A stretch of DNA of 6,266 bases from Acidimicrobiia bacterium (GTDB lineage: Bacteria > Actinomycetota > Acidimicrobiia > Spongiisociales > UBA5794). This document shows positions 1 through 5,514 of the stretch, in pieces (the stretch's first letter is position 1; every line of letters starts with the position of its first letter). The notes under the pieces were generated by a model. The model was not told the DNA's origin. It saw only the letters and a list, made by a program, of their open reading frames with translations, and ran no database searches. The DNA lies in contig JAOZMA010000139.1 in NCBI GenBank assembly GCA_029934555.1, positions 1 through 6,266 of the forward strand, read 5' to 3'. The translations under genes were made by a program, and so were the position numbers.

Positions 1-881
1 CCCATGAGGAGCATGCCGAGAAGCGAGACGACGACGGTGACCCCTGCGAACAGGACGGCGCGTCCGGCCGTGTTGAGCGCCGCGCCCGTTGCCTCCGCGA
101 CCGAGTCTCCCCGGTCGAGATACTCCTTGAAACGGGTGACGATGAACAGGGCGTAGTCGATGCCGACACCGAGTCCGATCATGATGCCGATCGTCGCTGC
201 GAAGTCAGGCATCTCGATCAGGTTGCTGATCAACGCTGTGAGGAGCACCCCGACGCCGACTCCTGCGAGGGCGGTCGCGATGGGCACGCCCATTGCGACC
301 ACGGAGCCGAATGCTGCGATGAGAACGAATATGGCGAACGCCAGGCCCAGCATCTCGGAGTTCGGCGGTTCCCGCTCGCGGAACATGTCGCCGCCGAGCG
401 CCGTCTCGAGACCATCGATCTCCGGAGCGAGCGAGGCGATCTCTTCACCGATAGCAGCACCCTCAGCGGTCGTGGTCCCGACCACCAGAATGAGCCGAGC
501 GTATGCGATCTTCCCCGCGCTCTCCCCATCGGAAGAGATCTGGGTGCCGCCCATCGGGGAGTACGGGCTGATGACGTTGACCACGCCATCGACCTGTTTC
601 GTTTCCTCGAACAACTTGGACATCGCTGCCTGAATCTCAGGATCAGCGACTCCCTGTTCGGCCCGGAAGACGATGGTCCCCTGGTCTCCACCTGCGCTCG
701 GGAAGTTGGCTGTGAGGATCTCCAGCCCCTCGCTGCTCTCCGAGGCAGGGGCCGTGATGTTGTCGGTGAAAGCCGGTCCGATCGTGAGAACCGCCCCAAC
801 AAGCACGGCTACCGTGAGGAGCCAACCGGCGATGAACCGCCAGGGATGAGAAGCAGCGAATCGGCCGAGACGCACGAGCAT
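1..881 (-). CDS. MMPL/RND-family transporter, N-terminal part (cut by left edge)
   Basis: This is the first 293 residues of an inner-membrane exporter of the MMPL branch of the RND superfamily, which moves lipids or hydrophobic compounds outward using the proton gradient. The translation shows an N-terminal membrane helix (about residues 15-36), an extracytoplasmic region (about 40-175), then closely spaced helices from about 177 on. The motif GVGIDYALFIVTRF (about 238-251) carries the Asp-Tyr pair (D242, Y243) that relays protons in MmpL3-type proteins, followed by the conserved R-F. The start ATG at 881 has GGAGAG six bases upstream. Family members are usually about 700 residues or longer, so less than half is present and the frame stays open at the edge. 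It is divergent from a TetR gene, a usual arrangement for regulated exporters. The family is secure; the substrate cannot be told. Confidence 0.93.
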   Translation of the reverse strand, partial: MLVRLGRFAASHPWRFIAGWLLTVAVLVGAVLTIGPAFTDNITAPASESSEGLEILTANFPSAGGDQGTIVFRAEQGVADPEIQAAMSKLFEETKQVDGVVNVISPYSPMGGTQISSDGESAGKIAYARLILVVGTTTAEGAAIGEEIASLAPEIDGLETALGGDMFREREPPNSEMLGLAFAIFVLIAAFGSVVAMGVPIATALAGVGVGVLLTALISNLIEMPDFAATIGIMIGLGVGIDYALFIVTRFKEYLDRGDSVAEATGAALNTAGRAVLFAGVTVVVSLLGMLLM

Positions 882-951
882 GAAGAACTCTCCAAAATGA
901 GACAACGTGACTTGAGTGAGACAGACCGTATCATGTATGTGGAGGTAACGC
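882..951. promoter_or_regulatory. Divergent control region between exporter and TetR gene, with candidate operator
   Basis: These 70 bp must hold the promoters of both divergent genes. A perfect 7-bp direct repeat, TGAGACA, occurs at 898-904 and 917-923, 19 bp apart (close to two helical turns), which makes it a candidate regulator site. TetR proteins more often bind inverted repeats, and no good palindrome is visible. A weak sigma70-like pair facing the TetR gene is GTGACT (907-912) and TATCAT (929-934) with a 16-bp spacer; it would give a very short leader. GGAGGT at 941-946 is the TetR ribosome binding site, six bases from its ATG. No convincing promoter was seen for the exporter direction. 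That regulation occurs here is likely; the exact elements are inference. Confidence 0.4.
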
Positions 952-1536
952 ATGTCCGGTCCTGAACTCATCACGAACCCACAGGTCCAACGCACGCATC
1001 AGTTGATGCTCGACGCGGCCCGAGAGCTGCTCAGCGAGAACGGTCCCGGTGCGGTGACCCATCTCCGGGTCTCCGAGATGTCAGGGGTTGCACGGGCTAC
1101 GGTCTATCGACACTGGCCGGACCGCGCCGACATCCTGCTCGACCTCCTGCGCGGGGGCGCCGACCTCCACCTGACCCCTCCCCCGGAAGGTATTCCCCTC
1201 GCAGACCGGGTCACCATCCTCCTCCGGACACTCGCAACGTCCCTCAACGGAGACAGCGGGCGGATCCTGACGGCGATGATCGGTCTCGCAGAGTGGGACG
1301 AAGACGTCTTCGCCGCGCTCGAACGAATGCGGGCATTCGGGCCGACACTGCTCCGAGACATCCTCGCCGCCGGACGTGACGATGGTTCACTTGTCGCGAG
1401 AACGAACATCGACTTGCTCATGGACGTCTTGATCGGCCCGCTGTTCCTTCAGCGACTCCTCCACCACGCCGAGATCACAAACGCCTACGTCGATGACCTC
1501 GTTGCCACGACGCTTGGACCCTGTCTCGCTGAATAG
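952..1536 (+). CDS. TetR/AcrR-family transcriptional regulator
   Basis: A 194-residue protein with the normal size and layout of a TetR-family repressor. The N-terminal DNA-binding domain spans about residues 13-60. Its helix-turn-helix includes VSEMSGVARATVYRHW (about 40-55), where the recognition helix with T-V-Y-R-H-W is typical of the family. The rest is a helical ligand-binding and dimer domain; the ending with DLLMDVLIGPLFLQRLL (about 154-170) resembles the TetR_C_11-type C-terminal domain. The ATG at 952 is preceded by GGAGGT with a six-base gap. It is divergent from the MMPL exporter gene and is most likely that exporter's local repressor, released by a hydrophobic ligand; this role is inferred from gene order. 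The gene ends with TAG, 39 bp before the convergent CDF gene. Confidence 0.93.
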   Translation: MSGPELITNPQVQRTHQLMLDAARELLSENGPGAVTHLRVSEMSGVARATVYRHWPDRADILLDLLRGGADLHLTPPPEGIPLADRVTILLRTLATSLNGDSGRILTAMIGLAEWDEDVFAALERMRAFGPTLLRDILAAGRDDGSLVARTNIDLLMDVLIGPLFLQRLLHHAEITNAYVDDLVATTLGPCLAE

Positions 1537-1539
1537 CGA

Positions 1540-1559
1540 CCGCGCCGATCCTTTCGCGG
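1540..1559. terminator. Possible weak hairpin between convergent genes
   Basis: In the 39-bp gap between the convergent TetR and CDF genes, CCGCG (1540-1544) and CGCGG (1555-1559) can pair around a 10-base loop. A second small hairpin, TCGCT/AGCGA around four bases, lies at 1526-1539 over the TetR stop codon. Neither has a T-run, so an intrinsic terminator is only a weak possibility. Confidence 0.2.
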
Positions 1560-1575
1560 AAGTTGATCACAGCCG

Positions 1576-2607
1576 TCAGGCGCGATTGTGGTGCGCGGTC
1601 CCGTCATGAGCCCCGGATTGTCCAGAGGGTTCGACGTGAACGATCGCCTGGACCGGAAACGAGAACCGATGATGGAGGGCGTGCTCGACCTCGTGGGCCG
1701 TGTCGTGACCCTCCGACACGGTGAGATCCGGGTCGACGGAGACCGACACGGCAACACTCAGCTGATGGCCGTGCCACCGCACCCGCAGGTCGGAGATGTT
1801 CCGAACACCGTCCACACCGCGAACCGACTCCTCAACATCATCGACGACGGCAGGTTCGACCCCGTCGAGCAGACGTCGCGACATGCGACGACCCGTACGA
1901 ACCAGAAGCCACAGCATGGCTCCTGCAACCACGATGCCGGCTATCGGGTCCACCCAGGCGGAGCCGAGGGCGGCGCCAATGCCGGCAACGACAACAGCCA
2001 GAGATGTCAGAGCGTCGCTCCTGGCATGCTGACCGTCGGAGACGAGTGCTTCGGATCCGATCTCGTTGCCGACCTTGATCCGATACCGGGCGACGAACTC
2101 GTTGCCAGCCGCTCCGATGAGACCTGCTGCGATCACCCAGGGGATGTGGTCGATGAGCCTTGGCTCGAACAATCGACCGACCGACTCCCAGATGATCAGA
2201 GCCGCCGAGGCACCGATAGCAACGACGATCAGGAGTCCAGCAACGTCCTCGAACCGTCCGAAGCCGTACGTGTAGGCACGGGTCGGTCGTCGGCGCCCAA
2301 CAGCGAAGGCGATCCAGAGCGGAATCGCCGTCAGCGCATCGGCGAGGTTGTGCAGTGTGTCCGACAGCAGCGCCACCGAACCGCTGAAGACCACGATGAT
2401 CGCCTGGAGTGCGGCGGTGATGCCGAGAGCAACGAGCGACACCTTCGTGGCCCTGATCCCGACCGAGCCGGAGTCGATGATGGACTCTCCGTGGCCACCT
2501 CCGTGGTCGTGGTCGTGGCTCACCATGTGGCCGATCCGGTGCCGAAGTGCCTCGAACCGCGACGGTTTCTCAGCCGGTTCGTGGTTGTGATCGTGGGAGG
2601 ATTCCAT
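1576..2607 (-). CDS. Cation diffusion facilitator (CDF) family exporter, zinc type
   Basis: A 343-residue CDF transporter, which exports Zn2+ or related divalent metals from the cytoplasm by metal/proton exchange. Six membrane helices lie at about residues 53-235. The transport-site motifs are both of the H-x3-D form: H86/D90 in TM2 (within SDTLHNLAD) and H194/D198 in TM5 (within SDGQHARSD), as in ZitB and eukaryotic ZnT proteins, whereas YiiP has D-x3-D in TM2. Histidine clusters occur at the N terminus (HDHNH at 5-9; SHDHDHGGGH at 30-39) and near the C-terminal end (H334, H339, H340). The cytoplasmic domain (about 240-330) has the family ferredoxin-like pattern. The ATG at 2607 has no evident Shine-Dalgarno sequence; an in-frame ATG at residue 28 (2526) has none either, and no in-frame start precedes the upstream stop. 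Related to CzcD/ZitB; metal choice is inferred from motifs. Confidence 0.93.
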   Translation of the reverse strand: MESSHDHNHEPAEKPSRFEALRHRIGHMVSHDHDHGGGHGESIIDSGSVGIRATKVSLVALGITAALQAIIVVFSGSVALLSDTLHNLADALTAIPLWIAFAVGRRRPTRAYTYGFGRFEDVAGLLIVVAIGASAALIIWESVGRLFEPRLIDHIPWVIAAGLIGAAGNEFVARYRIKVGNEIGSEALVSDGQHARSDALTSLAVVVAGIGAALGSAWVDPIAGIVVAGAMLWLLVRTGRRMSRRLLDGVEPAVVDDVEESVRGVDGVRNISDLRVRWHGHQLSVAVSVSVDPDLTVSEGHDTAHEVEHALHHRFSFPVQAIVHVEPSGQSGAHDGTAHHNRA

Positions 2608-2737
2608 GCTTGGAAAGAACGGTAGACCGGCCGGACCTTGTATACCGGTTGTCGCGATCGGCCGGCGTCACACAGCCCGCCATCTCCGCAGTGTCCTATT
2701 CAGATCTGTCCGTCTGGCTCAATGAGATCGTGTCTTC
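2608..2737 (-). promoter_or_regulatory. Upstream region of the CDF gene with candidate -10 box
   Basis: This 130-bp gap separates the small membrane-protein gene from the CDF gene on the same strand, long enough to hold a separate promoter. Read on the minus strand, TATACA (2639-2644) is a fair -10 match and would give a leader of about 25-30 bases. No matching -35 box at normal spacing is visible, so an activator-type or alternative promoter is possible. GC-rich palindromes (CCGGCCGG at 2627-2634; ACCGGT near 2644-2649) flank it, but such words are common at this base composition. Confidence 0.25.
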
Positions 2738-2938
2738 TCAGCCGGTCGAGTCGCGGCGGGTCGACACGTATGCAAACACCATGACAATGCCCATGCCGCC
2801 GAACAGGACCGCCGACCAGATTCTCTCAGCCGTCGCCTCGATCGTCGCAGCACGGAAGGCGAAAATGGCCGCGGCGATCAGACTCAGCACGCCCAACACC
2901 ATGAAAGCGACCGGCGGGAACGATGACTGTCGTGACAT
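2738..2938 (-). CDS. Small two-helix membrane protein of unknown function (66 aa)
   Basis: A 66-residue protein starting MSRQSSFPPV. The first membrane helix is at about residues 8-27 (VAFMVLGVLSLIAAAIFAFR), and the second at about 38-55 (IWSAVLFGGMGIVMVFAYV), joined by a short polar loop containing ATIEATAE. The tail STRRDSTG is positive. Each half is about one helix, so it is a helical hairpin. The frame is open further upstream (to an ATG at 3112), but the ATG at 2938 is chosen because GGAGAGGAG lies five bases before it and the extra upstream residues look random. It precedes the CDF gene on the same strand by 130 bp and is divergent from the methyltransferase gene. I do not recognise the family. 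A helper or regulator of the neighbouring transporter is possible but only guessed from position. Confidence 0.72.
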   Translation of the reverse strand: MSRQSSFPPVAFMVLGVLSLIAAAIFAFRAATIEATAERIWSAVLFGGMGIVMVFAYVSTRRDSTG

Positions 2939-3139
2939 GGATGCTCCTCTCCGATTTCGACCAACAGCATCTCGCGGGCCGGAGTCGATCGCCAGAGGCG
3001 AATGGCACGGGAGCCAGAATTCGTCGCCACAACGATCAAACCGGAAGAGAAGTCGCTCCAATTCGCTTGTGCCCAAACTGGAAGAATCGGCCCCGCCACG
3101 GCGTGCGGCCATCTACGCTCGGCGACGGGAGGGAGACAC
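2939..3139. promoter_or_regulatory. Divergent intergenic region between small membrane protein and methyltransferase
   Basis: About 200 bp between two divergent genes, so it should carry both promoters. I see the two ribosome binding sites at its ends (GGAGAGGAG on the minus strand at 2944-2952; GGGAGGGAG on the plus strand at 3127-3135) and a 5-bp inverted repeat TCGCC/GGCGA at 2989-3001. No convincing -35/-10 pair was found in either direction. Open frames crossing it on both strands read as low-quality peptides with no ribosome binding site of similar strength. Confidence 0.35.
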
Positions 3140-3679
3140 GTGGACGAGCCGAGACGATCAACAACGGGCAAGAGGGATTCCCGTCATTCGCGAGACCTCG
3201 CGATCGCGTGGGGACTCGTTGCCGTTCAAGCCGTTCTGATCATCGGCATCCTCCTGACTCCGATCAGCACCGATTGGCCGCTCCCTCCCGCCGCTGCCGC
3301 GGTCGCCACCGCACTCACCTGGCTCGGCATCGCACTCATCGTCTGGGCAGTTCTCGTCTTCGGACGAGGCGTGACTCCATCCCCCTTGCCCTCGAACAGG
3401 GCGCAGCTCCGAACCCGGGGGCCATACCGGTGGATCCGTCATCCGATGTACACGGGAGTGATCGTGCTGATGGCCGGCTCCGCCCTCGGACGTCGCAACT
3501 GGATCGCTGCAGTCCTATGGATCCTGCTCGTGGTCTTCCTCCTCACCAAGATGCGGTGGGAGGAGCGCCGTCTCATGGAGACGTACCCCGGCTACGACTC
3601 CTATCGGAAGACTGTGCCAGCCCTCATGCCGTTCGGTCCCCGACCCGCGTCGTCTCTGGACTCCTCATCGTCGACCTGA
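3140..3679 (+). CDS. ICMT-family (CzcN-like) integral membrane methyltransferase
   Basis: A 179-residue membrane protein of the isoprenylcysteine carboxyl methyltransferase (ICMT/PEMT-like) superfamily, which methylates membrane-associated substrates using S-adenosylmethionine. Helices lie at about residues 21-41 and 52-74, and a hydrophobic hairpin at about 104-136. The family signature is in the C-terminal half: GPYRWIRHPMYTG (94-106), with the R-H-P that helps hold the cofactor, then EERRL (141-145) and YPGYDSYRKTVPALMPF (149-165), the usual E-x-x-L and Y-x3-V-x-x-x-x-P ending. I chose the GTG at 3140 because GGGAGGGAG ends four bases before it and membrane segments begin soon after. An in-frame ATG at 3002 would add 46 residues without family character. 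The 3' end overlaps the convergent phosphoesterase gene by 15 bp. Bacterial members such as CzcN and NccN occur in metal-efflux loci, consistent with the nearby CDF gene; the substrate is unknown. Confidence 0.87.
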   Translation: MDEPRRSTTGKRDSRHSRDLAIAWGLVAVQAVLIIGILLTPISTDWPLPPAAAAVATALTWLGIALIVWAVLVFGRGVTPSPLPSNRAQLRTRGPYRWIRHPMYTGVIVLMAGSALGRRNWIAAVLWILLVVFLLTKMRWEERRLMETYPGYDSYRKTVPALMPFGPRPASSLDSSSST

Positions 3680-5440
3680 CGAGATCCGGGTCAGCCGGTA
3701 CAGAGCGATTCGAGGATTGAACGATCGATCGATGAGCCCGTGCCGCGGGTAGTACCCCCGGTCGTGATCCATGTACCCATCGAGGAACACGGCAGCACCG
3801 GGTTCGAGTAGCGCCGCGCTTGCAGCCTCGACGACCCGGTCGGCCACGGCCTCATCATCGTCGAATGCTGCGCTCTCACTGCGACGCGGGAGTTCGACAA
3901 CTGCCACCGCCCGCCTCCCCGATGCCGCGGCGAGTTCGTCTGCCTCGGCCAACCCGCTCCCAATCGGTTCCGTCCACGGGATACGAAACACGAGTTCATC
4001 GAATCTGCCGCTCGCATCAATCCGACGCCAACGGTCGAGCATCGGATCGTCGCGAACGCTGAATCCTGGGGCCACGAAGTGGTGGACGACGGCATCGGAC
4101 GCCCCAACAGGCACGATCGGAGCGATCGCAAGGCGTATGGCATCGAGGTCGGCGCCTTCCACCGAAGCCAGCACGGCATCGAATCGATCGGGTGGAGCGA
4201 TGATCTCCCAACGGCGAATGTCGGGGGCCAGTGACCTCACGGCATCGACGGCTCGCTGATCCGGAACTCCCGCAGAGAAGACACTGAATTGCGTGCCCCG
4301 TGACGTCAGATCTCTCATCCTCTCGGCACCATCGGGTGTCGTCAGGTCCTCGAGAGGAACACGAACATCGCGGATCCTGGCTTCCCACAGCGCCAGGATC
4401 GGTGCATCGTTGCGGATCCGCTTGCGAGTGAACTCATCGAGGCCGGCGGTCGGGAAATCGGCGACGGTCATCCAGCCATGACGCAGGGTCACACCGATCG
4501 GACTCTCCCACTCCGGGTCGAGCACCGTCTCAACCGGCACCGGCAGCCGCTCGTCGGAAGGAACCGATCCGTACGATCGCAGTGGCCTCACCGTGTGGCC
4601 GTCGGCGGTGACGTCGACCACGAAGATGCCCAGCTTCGGCGGGTCGTCCCTCCCGTTCTCGGCAGGTGGGCGAACGGCCGCGACCTCGGCGTAATCCGGG
4701 CGCACGAAGCCGGTCGACGGTGCAACGTAGAGGTCGGTTGTCTTGTGCCGGTTGTAGAGAAACGTGTGCACGTGCCCCGAGAAGACCGCCTCAACCTTGT
4801 GGCGTTCGAGCAGGTCCAGCAGCCACGACCGTGCCGGTTCACCGATGTTGTCGTAGTGCTCGTTCTCGTTGCGGTCCCGAACGAACGGCGGATAGTGCGT
4901 GAAGAGGAAGGTGGGTCGCCCCGAGGCTTCTGCGAGATCGGCTTCGAGCCAGCGTCGCTGTCGGGCTTCCCGACCGAGTCCAGAGTTCAGTACCTGAGTA
5001 TCGACGATGACGAAGTGAAAGCCTCCGGCGTCGAACGACCGGAACGATGGACCCCATGCCTCCTCGAAGACGGCATAGTTCTCCTCTGCAACGGCGGGGA
5101 CAGCGACGAGCGCGTCGGGCTTGTCCCCGACGTCGTGGTTCCCCGGAACGAAGTAGATGGGGTGACGAAGTCGTGCGTAGATGCCCGTGGCAAGATCGAT
5201 CGCCTCGACATGTGTCTCCTCGACCGGGAGCGGATGAACGATGTCGCCGAGGTGGACGACGAACGAGGCATCGATGCGATTGCAGAGGTCGACGATGAAC
5301 TCGTTGCGTTGCACAAGCCACGCATTGGACGGATACGCGTCGCTCTCCTGCTCGGGCGGACGGATGTGCGAGTCGGCGATGACGACGAACCTGAACGTAG
5401 CCCCGTCATGAGCCACCGGACTGTGAGACGCCACCTTCAT
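3665..5440 (-). CDS. Two-domain calcineurin-like metallophosphoesterase
   Basis: A 591-residue protein. Residues about 15-285 form a calcineurin-like phosphoesterase with all two-metal ligand motifs in order: D23-x-H25 (ADSH), G65-D66 (LGDIVH), G100-N101-H102-D103, H182 (FTHYPP) and G222-H223-V-H225. This set is typical of the class III cyclic nucleotide phosphodiesterase group (CpdA, Rv0805), so a phosphodiester or phosphomonoester is cut, but the substrate is not shown. Residues about 290-591 form an additional domain of alternating strands and helices that I cannot assign; it ends in a conserved-looking segment, DGYMDHDRGYYPRHGLIDR (554-572). No signal peptide or membrane helix is visible, so it is probably cytoplasmic. 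The frame extends to an ATG at 5482, but ATG 5440 is preferred for AGGA six bases upstream. It is divergent from an MtfA-like peptidase gene and overlaps the methyltransferase gene tail to tail. Confidence 0.9.
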   Translation of the reverse strand: MKVASHSPVAHDGATFRFVVIADSHIRPPEQESDAYPSNAWLVQRNEFIVDLCNRIDASFVVHLGDIVHPLPVEETHVEAIDLATGIYARLRHPIYFVPGNHDVGDKPDALVAVPAVAEENYAVFEEAWGPSFRSFDAGGFHFVIVDTQVLNSGLGREARQRRWLEADLAEASGRPTFLFTHYPPFVRDRNENEHYDNIGEPARSWLLDLLERHKVEAVFSGHVHTFLYNRHKTTDLYVAPSTGFVRPDYAEVAAVRPPAENGRDDPPKLGIFVVDVTADGHTVRPLRSYGSVPSDERLPVPVETVLDPEWESPIGVTLRHGWMTVADFPTAGLDEFTRKRIRNDAPILALWEARIRDVRVPLEDLTTPDGAERMRDLTSRGTQFSVFSAGVPDQRAVDAVRSLAPDIRRWEIIAPPDRFDAVLASVEGADLDAIRLAIAPIVPVGASDAVVHHFVAPGFSVRDDPMLDRWRRIDASGRFDELVFRIPWTEPIGSGLAEADELAAASGRRAVAVVELPRRSESAAFDDDEAVADRVVEAASAALLEPGAAVFLDGYMDHDRGYYPRHGLIDRSFNPRIALYRLTRISSGRR

Positions 5441-5514
5441 CCTTCTTCCTGTGTCCAGACCGTTGGTGTTCACGGTACACAACGTATGATTCGCAGCCCT
5501 CGGGAGCCGAACTC
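5441..5514. promoter_or_regulatory. Divergent promoter region of phosphoesterase and MtfA-like genes
   Basis: A 74-bp shared region. In the plus direction, TTGGTG (5463-5468) and TATGAT (5485-5490) with a 16-bp spacer form a plausible sigma70-type promoter; the -10 matches the consensus at five of six bases. Transcription would start near 5497, with the ribosome binding site GGGAG at 5502-5506, eight bases from the ATG. Between the boxes lies an imperfect inverted repeat: GTT-g-GTGT (5462-5469) pairs with ACAC-AAC (5477-5483), seven bp with one bulged base, where a repressor could block the promoter. AGGAAGAAGG (5441-5450, minus strand) is the phosphoesterase ribosome binding site. No clear minus-strand promoter is seen. 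Confidence 0.4.

Noticed and set aside
1588..2625. A 345-codon open frame on the plus strand opposite the CDF gene.
   Set aside because: It mirrors the CDF coding sequence, lacks domains and has a composition typical of an antisense shadow in GC-rich DNA, while the minus-strand frame has full CDF motifs.
2939..3112. N-terminal extension of the small membrane protein to an ATG at 3112.
   Set aside because: The added 58 residues look random and there is no ribosome site comparable to GGAGAGGAG before the 2938 start.
3002..3139. N-terminal extension of the methyltransferase to an ATG at 3002.
   Set aside because: AGAGG lies only three bases before that ATG and the extra 46 residues have no family character, while GTG 3140 has GGGAGGGAG at good spacing.
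3720..3736. Tandem GATC/CGAT words near the end of the phosphoesterase gene.
   Set aside because: A short run inside coding sequence that encodes the D-R-S segment normally; no larger repeat is present.
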